From: Lotus japonicus
Taxonomy: Eukaryota; Streptophyta; Magnoliopsida; Fabales; Fabaceae
Assembly: GCF_012489685.1 (NCBI RefSeq)
Contig: NC_080043.1
Coordinates: 10,480,501 to 10,544,500 of the forward strand
Direction: 5' to 3'
DNA length: 64,000 bases
The notes under the pieces are model-generated. The model was not told the DNA's origin, searched no databases, and saw only the letters and a list, made by a program, of their open reading frames with translations. This document shows positions 11,283-22,310 of this stretch, one piece after another (position 1 is the stretch's first letter; every line of letters begins with the position of its first letter). Made by a program: the position numbers and the translations under genes.

Positions 11283-11911
11283 CAGGGCGTATCCAGCGAA
11301 GGGTTGGCAAGGGCGACCGTCCCCAAAGATTTCAAAAATCGTGCAGACTATATGTAATTTTTGGAAGAAATTTTTTTCTATCTTTAATCCCGCTCTCCCA
11401 AAGATTTGTCCATCAATTATAATCAAACGATTTTTTCGATTTGGAAAAAAAGAATTTTCGGTTTCAACTAAGACATTATCATTTAGATGTTTTCGAAGAT
11501 CCTAATTTAGGAAAACTGTCCAGTTTATCAGAGTTTTACCAGAGATTAGTTGATAAGCAGCAAAGTTTCCACTTGTTGACAGATTGATACGTCTTGTTTT
11601 AACACTTCATGTTTCAACAGCATATACAGAGCAAGCTTTTTCTGCAATAATGAAAGTTGTTAAGACTCAAATTCGCAATAAGTTTGAAGATAACCTTTTC
11701 AGAAATTTATTAGTAGTATACACGGAGAGGGAAATTGCTGAAGAGATCAATGTTAATACAATAATAGATAAATTTAGTAACATAAAAAAACGAAGAGTTC
11801 AATTTAAATAATTTTTTTTATGATTTGAAATATATACATTATTTATTGGTAAAAAAAAATTCTAGTATTTTATTTCGCTCCCCCAATAGGAAAATTCTGG
11901 ATACACTCCTG
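11283..11911. mobile_element. hAT element, 629-bp internally deleted copy
   Basis: Both ends are clear. The terminal inverted repeats are CAGGGCGTATCCAG at 11283 and, on the other strand from 11911, CAGGAGTGTATCCAG. The element is flanked by a perfect 8-bp target duplication, CCCATAAC (11275-11282 and 11912-11919), the length made by hAT transposases. It keeps only the C-terminal part of a transposase on the plus strand, so it is a deletion derivative of an autonomous element and needs help in trans to move. Confidence 0.85.
11584..11811 (+). pseudogene. hAT transposase C-terminal dimerisation domain fragment
   Basis: The reading frame encodes the C-terminal dimerisation region of a hAT transposase of the TTF-type/ZMYM1-like group. 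The diagnostic block is the LTLHVSTAYTEQAFSAIMK stretch (family form: LTLPVSTATTERAFSAMK), followed by KTQIRNKFEDNLF and a basic end, KKRRVQF. The catalytic DDE core and the BED finger are absent. The frame lies inside the 629-bp element bounded at 11283 and 11911 and ends about 100 bp before its right end, the expected place for a transposase C-terminus. The given Met is arbitrary; the coding relic probably begins earlier, with frame damage. Confidence 0.75.
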
Positions 11912-12141
11912 CCCATAACAGAATTAAATTACACTTTAATTTCTTATCCTCTTATTTAAAAACATACACTCTTCTCCTCCGTAAAGTTTAAATCACACTC
12001 ATCTCCTCTCTTATTTCAGAAATTACACTTTCTCCCTTAAGAGGTAGGTTTCCCTAATATGCACCACTTTTATAGTATTTCAATTAAATCCATTTTAATA
12101 TAAATAAACAGATTTTTTATGCGTGTATATTTTATCTATTT

Positions 12142-12337
12142 TTTTCTTCTTCTTTGGCCACCAGTCTCCACGGGGAAAGGGGTCCCACGTGACTAATCTG
12201 GCTCGGGATACGGTAGTGATGTCCCTGACCACAAAGGTTTTTATTTTTTACCTCAGAGGGGATCGAACCCAGGCCGGAAGCCTAAGTAAAATCTCTTAAG
12301 AAAATGCACATTCACCACTTGTGCTACCCTTTGTGGT
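12142..12337 (-). mobile_element. tRNA-derived SINE
   Basis: On the minus strand the element starts at 12337 and carries an RNA polymerase III A box (TAGCACAAGTGG, 12326-12315) and a B box (GGTTCGATCCC, 12269-12259). A tRNA-unrelated body follows, ending in an AAGAAGAAGAAAAAAA-like tail near 12142. A perfect 16-bp target duplication, TATATTTTATCTATTT, flanks it (12126-12141 and 12338-12353). The length of about 196 bp fits plant SINEs. The wide A-B spacing means it is not a functional tRNA gene. Confidence 0.85.
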
Positions 12338-12967
12338 TATATTTTATCTATTTAATTATGATTTTATCATCATAAATTAATATATAATCTGAGTTTCTTA
12401 CCGACAACGTTCATCGTTCATGATTTACTCCTAAAAGGGGAACCAGACCTGGTGGGCCACTTCACCATATATGTTAGGCCACAAGCCATGGCCAATGATC
12501 TCTTGAAAAGTAATTCTATTTTGGGCATTCCAAGTAATCTACGAGTTCATTCTTGTTGCTGTTAAAACATATAGAAGAAAATGGTGTATATTGAACGAAA
12601 ATCTCTATTACACCAAAGTTTTTGAGAGAGCTAAACATACCCTCCCTAATTTCCTTTCCAATCTCAACTTAATACTCACTTTCTATTATGTACAATGTAC
12701 TATCACTTCCCTCCAACGAACTCACTAACAACCTACTCTGACAACAAACTAATGGGATTATCTAACAAGATACCATAATGTCCTATATCAACCTAAAATA
12801 TAATTTTAAAAAGAAAAAAGGAACTTCTCCTTAACTCTCAAACGGAAAATTTTATACAAAGAGGGATAAGAAAATCATTTCTACCTTGATAGATGGAACC
12901 ATAGCAATAGCTTCCTACACAGTCTCCGGGCAAAGATTGCCTAGGACACACAGAGTTATATGTTATA

Positions 12968-13258
12968 CTCCATCCGTTCCTATATGTAAGAACCAAACCA
13001 CCAATGCACACCCCTTAAGAAAGTGGTTGGTAATATTAAATTTGTTCAAATTTATATTGACTTTCTAAAACTATCCCAACTTATTTTTCTTAATTTCTAC
13101 TCATCATTAATGAGTTGCATAGTGGAAAGAAAGAGAAACTCAATTAAATGAGGATATTGTTGCCAAAATATAATTAATGCACCTTGAAATTGAAATTGGT
13201 TCTTATAAAAAGGACCAAGCTACACCCTTCATTTGGTTCTTATAATAACGAACGGTAA
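12968..13258. mobile_element. MITE, Stowaway-like (degenerate)
   Basis: The left end reads ctccatccgttcctatatgtaagaacca. The right end read backwards gives ccgttcgttattataagaacca, so about 20 bp are inverted with gaps. A motif like CTCC(A/C)TCCGTTCC next to TA is typical of plant Tc1/mariner-type MITEs. There is no coding capacity. The exact ends are uncertain. Confidence 0.5.
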
Positions 13259-13770
13259 AATGAGACTCCCTCTCTTTCTTTTATGAATAAATTGTGAAAA
13301 CTTGTTTTCTAAACAGAGTCCATAATTTATTGCTCACACATATATGTAACTAAAATAAAATTCAATAGAGGAAAAGCTCGTAATTTATTGCTCACCATAA
13401 TTTATTTCCTTCTCAACCAGCAGGTTTTAGCTGCAGCTTTCAAATGTTGTTTTGTTGTTTTATTTCCTGTTGGTTATTTTGAGATTTATTGGTCTCTTAA
13501 TGGTTCTTATATTTTCCATGTTTTAATTTTACTTTATTGGGCTCTATTTTGGTTTTATTTATTCCTTTTTTTAATTTCTCACCTGTGACCTTTAATATTA
13601 ATTTTGAATATCATAAATTTTGAGTAATTTTTATTAATTTTAATCCTTCATGTATTATATGTATAGTATAAATTGCATAAAATATATAAAAAAATTCAGC
13701 GTAACGGCCATCCTGATATGCGATATACTGCTATAGCTAGTGTTTTGTGGCCGACTATATCTCTATTTAG

Positions 13771-14618
13771 CAAGGTTATTAAAACCGGACCGGTCATCAA
13801 ACCGGTGAGGGTACTGGTTCACGGTTCATTGGTTCAACCGTAATTGAATCGAGGTTCAACCGGTATTACCGCAATAAATTAAATAATTTTATTTTTAAAA
13901 TAAAAATGTAATATAATATAACATTGAATAAAAAAAAGATAATATTTGTGACAAAAATAGGATCTAAGTAAGTGACTTTTATTTATTTATACATAAAAGT
14001 AAGCAAACTGGGTAATGTATAGTAACTGTATACCGTGGGCAATAAATTTATAAAAAAAAATACCGTGGGCAATAAAACAGAAGTAAGTGACCTTTTTTTT
14101 TTTTGGCCTTTTTCTTTTTTTTGTTCTATAGAGAAGTAAGTGACTATGAAGAGAAGTGACGTGGACATAAAATGGTTGGGCCTAAATTAAATATTAGCCT
14201 TTTAGGGTTTAAAGTGCTTTCTCCCTCATCAGATATCATCTGTGCCTTCTCAGTCAAAAGAAACAACGCAGCTTCTCCTTTCATCAAGCAGTAACTCGTT
14301 CTTCTGTTCAATCAACGACCAAGCTCGTTCTTCTCATATCCGATCTCTCTTAATCTTTATCGGAGTCTTCTCCTCCTTTCTCACTCTCGTTCTTAGCATG
14401 TTCTGCTTTTGTTTTGGTTGAAATTCTGACTGAATGATGAACCGGCCCAACCCGGCGAACCGCCGGTTTTCACCGGTTTGGACGGTTGTTGACCGGTTTT
14501 ACGGTTTTTGACCGGTTTCATACTCCTCCGGTTTTTTGAGCATTTCAGACCGGCCACCAGTCCGGTTCCTGGTCCATACGGTTCAACCGGCCGGTCCGGT
14601 CCGGTTTTTATAACCATG
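13771..14618. mobile_element. Non-autonomous hAT-type element, 848 bp
   Basis: The termini are CAAGGTTATTAAAACCGGACCGG and, inverted, CATGGTTATAAAAACCGGACCGG. The element is flanked by a perfect 8-bp target duplication, CTATTTAG (13763-13770 and 14619-14626), which points to hAT. Subterminal regions are packed with CCGGTT repeats that could pair or bind a transposase. The central part (about 14190-14400) looks like a plant gene leader (ctttctccctcatc, many CT tracts), but I recognise no protein. Confidence 0.85.
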
Positions 14619-14972
14619 CTATTTAGGATTGACAGCACTGATTTAATGCTTAAAGTGAAACACCAAAGGTTACAGTTAGAAACTATATGTAAGTTTAATT
14701 TATAGAGATTTCATATGAAAATAATTAATTATTAGTAGTTTACTTCCGGCAATATCTAAGATTGTAAGTCTCGGACTCTTAACTGCTTCCTCAATCCTTA
14801 CTTTACCCAACTCTTAAATTTAAATTTTTAATTTATCATATTCAATTCTTTTCTAGGTTAGACTTTACTTAACAATTGAACCTTCACTTCAATGTATATG
14901 TTATAACTAGATATGCAACTGAGAGCAAATAGAAGAGAAATAGACAGGCTTTAACAAGGTTTTAACTAAAAG

Positions 14973-15360
14973 TGAGTTGTAGGCCTACATCCATAGGCAA
15001 GGTGGAGAGCTTCGAATTTCAAGGAATTGTGCAAGACAGCAAACTGCCTTGCTATTACTGCCACCTGCAGGAAGACATACCAAAGATATTGCTTTATTAA
15101 AGACATGCTATAGTTTTAAAAGTTTATTTAGCATGAACAAAGACTACCCTATCGAAATGGGAAAACATTTAACTCTGAAATATAAGAATTTAAAAAAGTA
15201 CACTCACAATAACTGAGAGCTTATGAAGATTACAAGTGGAAACTCTACGCTAAACCTTAATACCAATACACCCAAATAGTAGGTAAGTAGGTTTGAGCCT
15301 CCACTCATCTCCTAGATAGGGGTGAGGTAAATCAAGTCCTGTGTATGTACTATTTGAACT
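14973..15360 (-). pseudogene. Possible 3' exons of a gene broken by the Tat element
   Basis: On the minus strand, 15360-15243 stays open (LDLPHPYLGDEW, then LLFGCIGIK) and ends at AAG|GTTTAG, a plausible donor. After about 170 bp, a CTTCCTGCAG acceptor leads into VAVIARQFAVLHNSLKFE, running to a TAG near 14973. Across the retrotransposon, the frame joins without a break to 26515-26465 (KFWVTKWCPGLRLGKTL), with one copy of the GAACT duplication removed. This suggests a host gene, or a copy of one, interrupted by the insertion. I do not recognise the protein, and no upstream exon was found with confidence. It could also be chance open frame. Confidence 0.3.
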
Positions 15361-15900
15361 TGATCTGGGAGAGACCAAGCTACACGTTGACAAGGGGTAG
15401 GAGAGGGGATCTGGACGTGCTGAAGGACTCCAAAGTTGGTGAGGTCCCGGGAGGGGCTCCTGCAAGACACTCCGATGCATAAGTCAGTAAGTGAAGTGGT
15501 GAGTATAGTGAGAATGGTGAGAATACGTTACCTTTGAGTAGAAGAGGTGTTCCCTTTATATAGGAGAGGTAGAATTAGGGTTGGAGCCATGCAACGTCAT
15601 GCATGGCTCGTACGAGGGACACAGTTCGCCGTTGGATTACCTGCGGGTCTTGCAGAGGAACAGTGATCCAACGACTTGAGGGCCCCTACGGATCTGTGTC
15701 AGCCAACCTACCCCCTAGGGTGGTTGGCCTAGGTCAACCTCTATTTAGTGGGTCCTGGATTATTCGTCCTTACCCTTGGTGGTAGGGCCCTCTAGCGGGG
15801 TGTTCCTAGACTTCCTACGCCGTCCCTCGATAGGGACGTTCTGTGGGGTCCAGTCCCGTCCCGGGTGCCCTGCCCGTCCTTGGCCAGGGTTCCCGGAACA
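15361..15900 (-). repeat. 3' LTR of Tat copy 1
   Basis: This is the left LTR on the map and the 3' LTR by coding orientation. On the plus strand it begins TGATCTGGGAG and ends CCCGGAACA. A purine-rich stretch (on the minus strand agggctagggggctac) lies just inside it at about 15901-15916 and is the likely polypurine tract. Confidence 0.9.
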
Positions 15901-17011
15901 GTAGCCCCCTAGCCCTGGTCCGCTGCCTCAGCGGGGCAAGGGCTAACGTGTCTCGTGTTCGTGGGATCACGGGGGTTCCCAGGGTAGGGACGTAAGGATC
16001 AAACCTTTAAACCTTTATTCATTAAGGGTGGGGGGCCGTTCGACCGTTACATTTAGTACCCTTAGAAGGGGGGTGTTACTCGCATGGCGTTGTAGCGGAG
16101 GCGAGCAGTTCCTAGGTCTCTATCGAGATTCTTCCTCGCGGCTAGAAGGGGGGCCAGCTCGGCTTTGATCTCGTCCGACGTTCCCTTCCCTTCCCCCTCG
16201 CGTTCCGTGGCGGAGACTTCTAGACCCCAAATTAGCATGCTAATCTCCGAGCAGCGTCTGTGTAATTCCCACATTTCCTCCGCTAGCTCCAAGAAGGTTA
16301 GCAACCCCGCCTTCAGTTGGGGGTCAGGATCCCCTGCCAGAAGCCTGCTGACTAGGGATCTGATCCTACCGGAGGTGGTGGCCTGCGTCTGGTAAGAGTA
16401 GTACAGGTTGCAGTCTAGAGCCTCGGCCCTGAGTGCCCTCAGGCAAGCCTCCGTGGAGGTCATTTTGGTTTGAGGGGAATGTGGAGCATGTGAAGGGGGA
16501 GCGGTTATTATTTATAATCGAAACGTTCCTGGATGATAATGCCCATTAGTCTTTTCCCAGGCGTTTTTCTGGGGAAATGAAGAGGGCATTAAATGTAGTG
16601 GCCGGTGATCAACGCGTGCCTCCCCTTGGTTGTATATACAGACTCTGCCGACCGGGTATGATCCCGACCGCGGTGGTCTGGTGTTAGGGCGACCAGGTCT
16701 CTTACCGAGCGGGTCGTTCCGCGGTTTGAATCTGAGTAGCTGAAAAGGCGCGGGAAAAGGGAACGGTGTGAGGTTTTGGGCCCACTGCATTTAATGTACC
16801 TGACTCTTGAGATGGTACGTGTCGTTTCCGGGTGGGTCGCGTCGCTTCGTGACCTCTCTCTCACGTGCTTCTGGAGGCGTGCGTCGCTTCGCCGTCGCTG
16901 CCTCTTTTCTGACGTGGCAGGGCCTGATTGGACGATTCCCCTTGGTTTCCCCAAACGTCATGATTAGGGAAACTAGGGTTGTCGAAACGTCACGTCTCCC
17001 TCCTAGTTTTC

Positions 17012-17018
17012 TATAAAA
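17012..17018 (+). promoter_or_regulatory. TATA box of the antisense gene, Tat copy 1
   Basis: TATAAAA on the plus strand, followed by a G-run and a leader of gene-like composition. It lies about 420 bp before the ATG at 17439, of which a predicted 266-bp leader intron accounts for most. The direction is opposite to gag-pol. Confidence 0.55.
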
Positions 17019-17164
17019 GAGGGAGGGGGGGGGGATTTATTTGCACTTTTGCATCCCTGAATCTCCCCAAAGCTCCCCCCTTTTCTTTCCGCCAGGTGCC
17101 GGTGTTTCACGGTGGTGCTTCCTTTCGTGCGGTGGTCGTTCGACAGCTTTTCCAGTTTTTTCTC

Positions 17165-17430
17165 GTAAGTCCTTGCTTCACTTGCTTTTCCTTCTTAAGT
17201 TTTTCTTTTATTTTTCCTTTTCCAGTAGAAAGGGTGGCTTGCTCCTAGGGGAGTTGGGAGTTTCCACTCCCCTTGTGGCCCCCTCTTGCGGCGGGGGAGA
17301 TTCTCTCAGAGGGTCTTCGCCGCCGCACGGTTGCGCTGTCCTGCCTAGGGCAAAGATGGACCCCGGGCGGGTCCTTCTTTGAGCCGATTCAAACAAACTA
17401 GGTGTTGATACAGCGTTCTCCCTTGTGCAG
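17165..17430 (+). other. Predicted 5'-leader intron of the antisense gene, Tat copy 1
   Basis: A strong donor (CTC|GTAAGT, 17165) and acceptor (CCTTGTGCAG|GTG, 17430) lie just before the ATG. The equivalent gene in copy 2 also has a short intron in its leader. Confidence 0.55.
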
Positions 17431-17438
17431 GTGTCGTC

Positions 17439-19555
17439 ATGGTGAGGCCTACCAAGGAGAAGAAGGGCAAGGCTGCGGGTGAGGCCCCGAGGGAGGCTTT
17501 TGCCTCAAGGCCCCGGGCAGAGGTGCCCAAAAGCAAGAAGATCGATCGGGAGAAATTTCCTCATCTGGAGGGAGATGCGACCCCGTATGATAAGTGGTGC
17601 CGCACCATTCTTGGTCTCCCGTCGGAGTACGCCAACGAGAATGAAGATTACTTCTGGAGTCAGCGCTTTATGTCGCAGACTCAAGTCGGCCCTGGTCACA
17701 TGGCGTACTCACCGAGCAAGTTGGAGCGGTTGCCCCATACTCCGCCGTTCGGGGTGTACATGCACATCTACACCATGAAGAAAGTGAGGGTGAGGATGCC
17801 CCTCACGGATTTTCAATGTGATGTTCTTCGTCATATGGCAGTCGCGCCATCGCAGCTTCATCCCGGGGCTTGGGGCTTCGTGCGCGCTTACGAGGTCGCT
17901 TGCGTCTTGTTCGGCCAGACACCGTCGATCCCGCTGTTCTTTCATTTATTCGAAGTGGCCCATACTCAAGGACATGGTGGGTACGGGATTGTGACCCTGA
18001 GGTCGGGTAAGGATCTCCAGATCTTCCATCCGTTCGCCGAGTCTTACCGAGATTTTAAAGACCAATTCTTCCGGGTGGCGCCTTCCACTCCGCCTCCTTA
18101 CTGGTGGTTGGATCGGGCCCCGAGTGGCGCCAGCCGTGCCCGGTTTCCGCTGGCTTGGAATGCCAAGCATTATGACGTAAAGCTCAGTGCTTTCGGTTTC
18201 GAGGCCGGGGCTTTGTCGGAGGTCGACTTGGCGTTCAAGAATCTCCTGGTGGCCGCTATACGGAAAGAAGTGAGGGGAAATCCACCCAAGGAGTTCTGTA
18301 TACGGCCATTGCGTTGTTACGATCTTTGTACTTATAGCGTTCGGAAGAACGCGTGCTTATTGCGTGCGACAGGTAAGGTGTCTTTATCATTATGCCTAAG
18401 GTGATACGTGCCCCTTTGCGTGACTAACTTTCTTCTTGTCACTCCTGTGCAGGTGCTAAGATGGAGATCAACGCTGCTTTGGTCGCTGCACTACAAGTTC
18501 CAGTCGACGAGGTCGAGACCGACAGTGAGGGGGAACAGGAGGTTCCTCGAGACGAGGGAGATGGACTTGGCGACCAGGGTCAACCGGCGACCGGGACCAA
18601 CCCCGTTGGGGCCGGCCAGAGTGACCCGGTCAATGGAGAAGAAACAACTGACCCCGGGTCGGGGCCCCAGGGTAGCCGGGTGAATCCTGAACGTCAGCAG
18701 GAGGGTTCCCTTGAGGGGGATAAGGGTTGCTCAGAGCGCCCAATTAAGAGAAAACGTCGCTCCTCGGGTGGGGAGGGTCGCTCTCCTGAACGAGTGACCC
18801 CGATTGCCCAAGTGCATCCCCCGAAGCCGATTTCCATGTGGAGTCGCGAGGCGGTGGACACGAAGGAGCATAACGACCAGATCGATGCTTTGGTGTACAA
18901 TGAGCTCGACCAGTCGTTCCTGGGTCCTAAGGAACCCTACAATCTCTTGAACTATGCTCTGAAAGTAGTGCTTCAGACTGCCTCCGTCATTCATCATGTG
19001 CAGCAGGGGGCGGTGCTCGACGTGGAAGAAGTTAAGGAGCAGGTGAGCGAAGCCGAGAGTAAGTTTGCTAAGGCAGAGAAGGAGTTGGCTGATTCCCAGA
19101 AACTGGTCCGAGAGTTGACTGCGACCAAGGTGAAACTGCAGGGGGAGGTGCATGAAGTGACGGCCAAGGCCAGGCAGTTTGCGGAAAAACTGGAGCTGAG
19201 CGAGAAGGATAACGACTGGCTGCGCACCCGGGCAGAGAAAGCCGAGAAGGAACTGGAAGACGGGAAGGCTGCTCGTGAGGGGGAACTCAAAGAGGTGGCA
19301 GACTTGAAAGCGATGAACGCTGAGCTCAAGAAGAAGGTTGCCGATCTAGGGGCTGAGAGAAAAAAGATGAGGACAAATCTCAAGGAGATACACAAGGCCT
19401 CCTTCGACAATGCCTTGGCCCAGCTCGAGGTGGTCCACCCGGGTCTCGACGTGGGCCCTCTTCATTATAGGAAGGTCGTGCTGGGGGGGAAGATTGGCAC
19501 GCTGGACGATCAGAAGAAGTTCACTCCAACCTTCCCGGAAGAGCAAGCCCCTTGA
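17439..19555 (+). CDS. Antisense split gene of Tat copy 1: gypsy-type transposon domain plus coiled coil
   Basis: Exons 17439-18372 and 18453-19555 join across an 80-bp GT-AG intron in phase 1 and give a continuous 678-residue frame. The N-terminal half has the block QLHPGAWGFVRAYEVACVLF followed by PLFFHLFEV, matching the 'putative gypsy type transposon' family (PF04195). The middle is acidic and polar. The last third (from about residue 500) is a long Lys/Glu-rich coiled coil. A basic patch (IKRKRRSSGG) could be a nuclear signal. It lies antisense to pol, between integrase and the 3' LTR. Function is unknown; related ORFs are annotated only as transposon proteins. It has no stops or frameshifts, unlike gag-pol of the same element. 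Confidence 0.8.
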
Positions 19556-19768
19556 GATTCTATTTTTAATTGAAGTTTGGACTTATTTAGTTTCCTTCCA
19601 GTGTTTGTATAAATTTGTTGCTTCTATCTGCCGTTTGTGTTTGTAAAGACTTATCGTCTCTATTTTTCGTCTTGTGTTTGTAAGAACTTATTGTTCCTAT
19701 TCTATTTTAGTGTCGCGTTCTTATTTCTTTGTCCGGCTCACCCGAGCGAAGGTGCCTTAAGTATTCCG

Positions 19769-19960
19769 TGCCCGGTGGGTCTTTAATAACTTGGTGCCCG
19801 GCGGGACTTGGTGCCCAATGGGTCTTTTATTATTTCGTGCCCGGCGGGTCTTGGTGCCCTATGGGTCTTTTATTATTTCGTGCCCGGCGGGTCTTGGTGC
19901 CCTATGAGTCTTTTATTATTTCGTGCCCGGCGGGTCTTGGTGCCCTATGGGTCTTGGTTC
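19769..19960. repeat. 43-bp tandem repeat in the 3' region of Tat copy 1
   Basis: Units starting gtgcccggcgggtcttggtg begin at 19794, 19837, 19880 and 19923, exactly 43 bp apart, with partial units at each end. The array sits between integrase and the antisense gene. Tat and Ogre elements are known to carry such hypervariable arrays in their 3' region. Confidence 0.9.
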
Positions 19961-20116
19961 GTTAGCTGCTCGTCGATACGATCGCTTGTCTTGTCGGTTT
20001 AAATAACTCGAATTCAACATAAAAAACTACTTCATTTCTGCGCTTAGAGTTCGCGGGTTCAGCCGAGTACAAACATGGATGAGATGGGTGTGTACCCTTG
20101 ATTACAAAAGGCTAAG

Positions 20117-21605
20117 TTAAAGGAAAACGTAGAGATAGATAGTGGATGCCGGGTCGGTAGCGCCCAAGCTATAGTATCTTCTCAGATTGGTTGCGTTCCA
20201 GGTGCGAGGGATCTCCTTTCCTGCTAGAGTTTCCAGCTTGTACGCTCCCGTGCCGGTTGCTTCGACCACCCTATAAGGGCCTTCCCAGTTGGCTGCTAGC
20301 TTCCCGCGTTCGGTCGAACGTGCTCCGATGCTGGCATTTCGGAGAACCAAGTCCCCCGTGGCAAAGGAGCGGAGAACTACTTTCTTGTTGTAGCGAATGG
20401 TCGCATGTTGCTTTGCGATTAGCTCTCTGCAGTTGGCAACCGCTCTTCTTTCAGCCAGGAGGTCAAGGTCTTCCCCTATGAGTTGATCGTTCTAATTGGG
20501 GTCGAACCCAGCCGTTCGAGCGCTCGGTTCTCCTATTTCAGCCGGAATCACTTCTTCTGTGCCAAAGGTGAGGCGGTACGGGCTCTCCCCCGTGGTCGAG
20601 TGCGGAGTAGTGCGGTATGCCCACAGGACGTGATCGAGCTGTTCGGCCCAGTCGCCCTTGGCACTCCCCAACCTCTTCCGGAGGCCTCGGAGAATGACCC
20701 TATTAGCCGACTCTGCCTGCCCGTTTGTCTGGGGGTGCTCGACGGAGGTAAACCGCTGCTTCATGTGCAGCCCGTCCAAGAGGTCCCTAAACCCTTTAGA
20801 GGTAAACTGGGCCCCGTTGTCTGTGATCAGGACCCCGGGGACTCCGAACCTACTGATAACGTTCTTGTAGAAGAAGCGTTGTACTCGAGCTGAGGTAATT
20901 GTTGCTAGCGGCTCGACCTCAATCCATTTGGTGTAGTAATCCACTGCTACCACTAAGTACTTGAGCTGACCGGGTGCAGTGTCGAACGGGCCCAACAAAT
21001 CCATGCCCCACTGGTGGAAAGGCCAAGGACTGACTAGAGATGAAAGACGGGCGGGGGGAGCGTTGTGCAGGTCAGCGTGCCTCTGGCACGGGTCACACTG
21101 CTTAACATGATCCGCATCATCTTTCTCTAGGGTCGGCCAGTAATAGCCGGCTCGGAGTACTTTTTCGGGCAAGGGAGCGTCCACCCGGATGGTGGCCGCA
21201 GCTGCCTTCGTGGATTTCCGCTAAGACATAGGCCGCTCTGTCCTTGGGCAAGCATTTGAGAAGGGGGGTGGAGAATCCCTGCTTGAAGAGATCGTCGTTA
21301 ACTATGGTGTACCAGGAGGCGCACCTTACCAACTTCTTGGCTTCAGCCCTGTCTTCGGGCAACCATCCAGACCTGAGGTACTTGATGATCGGGGACCTCC
21401 AGTCTTCCTCGGTACCGACCGGCATCAGAACTTGTCCTGATGGACGATCGGGGTCAGCTACATAAGGGAGGGCTAGGGTCCCCTGAATGACCGTTCCATT
21501 CAGGCCCGGCTTTCCGGTGCTGGCCAGTTTGGCCAGAGTGTCAGCACGATCATTCTGGGCTCTGGGAACGTGGCAGAACTCTACTTTGATGAAGGTTGAA
21601 GCCAA
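20117..21605 (-). pseudogene. Integrase, Tat copy 1 (broken)
   Basis: The region begins with the end of aRNH (QNDRADTLAKLAST), then the HHCC zinc region and, in a second frame from about 21184, the DDE core. Catalytic D, D and E are in MDLLGPFD, LITDNGAQF and HPQTNGQAES. The C-terminal part (LRNASIGARSTERGKLAANW, GPYRVVEATGTGAYKL) ends near 20117. There is a frameshift at about 21180 and an amber TAG at 20494-20492, where related sequences have Gln. Unlike copy 2, all three catalytic acids survive. Confidence 0.8.
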
Positions 21606-22310
21606 TCACTTCAAATGGGCCAAGTACTGCTCCAGGATGGGATCCTTAGCTTGAGCTTCTCCATTTGCCTGTGAGACGACCAGAAGTGAGTCGCAGCAGA
21701 CGAGTATCTCCTTTGCTCCCAGGTCTCGAGCTGTGACCAGGCCTGCGATGCAGGCCTCATACTCGGCCTGGTTGTTTGTGGTTGGGAAGTTAAAGCGGAG
21801 GGATCGCTCGACCACCATCCCGGTGCTACTTTGCAAGACGATTCCAGCCCCACCCCCTTCCTTGTTACTCGAGCCATCTACGTTGACCACCCATGTAGTC
21901 TCGGCAGGGGGCTCTTCCTCATTGGTGAGTTCAACCAAGAAGTCGGCTAGGACCTGTGCTTTAATGGCTCTCTTGGGCTCGTAGCGGATGTCATGCTCGG
22001 AGAGTTCGATGGACCAGCTAACCATCCGGCCGACCAGCTCGGGTTTATGAAGGACCTGTCGGACCGGCTGATCGGTACGCACGACGATGCGATGAGCCTG
22101 AAAGTACCTCCTCAGCCGTCGCGCTGTGGTCAGTAGGGTCAGCGCTACTTTCTCCAGCATCTTATACCTGAGCTCCGCCCCCTTCAATGAACGGCTGACA
22201 AAATAGACTGGTAGTTGGACTCCCTCCTCGTCTCTGATCAGAACAGAACTTACTGCCTTTTCCCGTACGGCTAAGTATAGGTACAGCGTCTCCCCTGGTC
22301 TAGGGCTGGT
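21606..22310 (-). pseudogene. RNase H and second (archaeal-type) RNase H, Tat copy 1
   Basis: The first part (about 22300-21960) is the usual gypsy RNase H following RT (AELRYKMLEKVALTLL, TDQPVRQVLHKPEL). It is followed by an aRNH domain: WVVNVDGSSNKEGGGAG, NNQAEYEACIAGL and VCCDSLLVV supply the acidic residues. Two RNase H domains in tandem identify the Tat lineage. The frame ends at an in-frame TGA (21608-21606) inside the last helix, just before the continuing frame LASTFIKVEF. The stop therefore severs integrase from RT. Confidence 0.8.

Noticed and set aside
12257..12326. A real tRNA gene
   Set aside because: A and B boxes are present, but no cloverleaf or acceptor stem forms. The 16-bp duplication and A/G-rich tail show a SINE.
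16062..16463. Minus-strand ORF of 133 residues inside Tat copy 1
   Set aside because: It lies between the 3' LTR and the antisense promoter with no recognisable domain. It is helical-looking (TSTEACLRALRAEALDCN), but support is too weak to call a gene.
17439..18404. Two separate antisense ORFs per Tat element
   Set aside because: GT-AG introns join them in frame in both elements, so a single split gene is the simpler reading.
20483..20893. Plus-strand ORF across the integrase region
   Set aside because: It is the shadow of integrase on the other strand, with no motif of its own.
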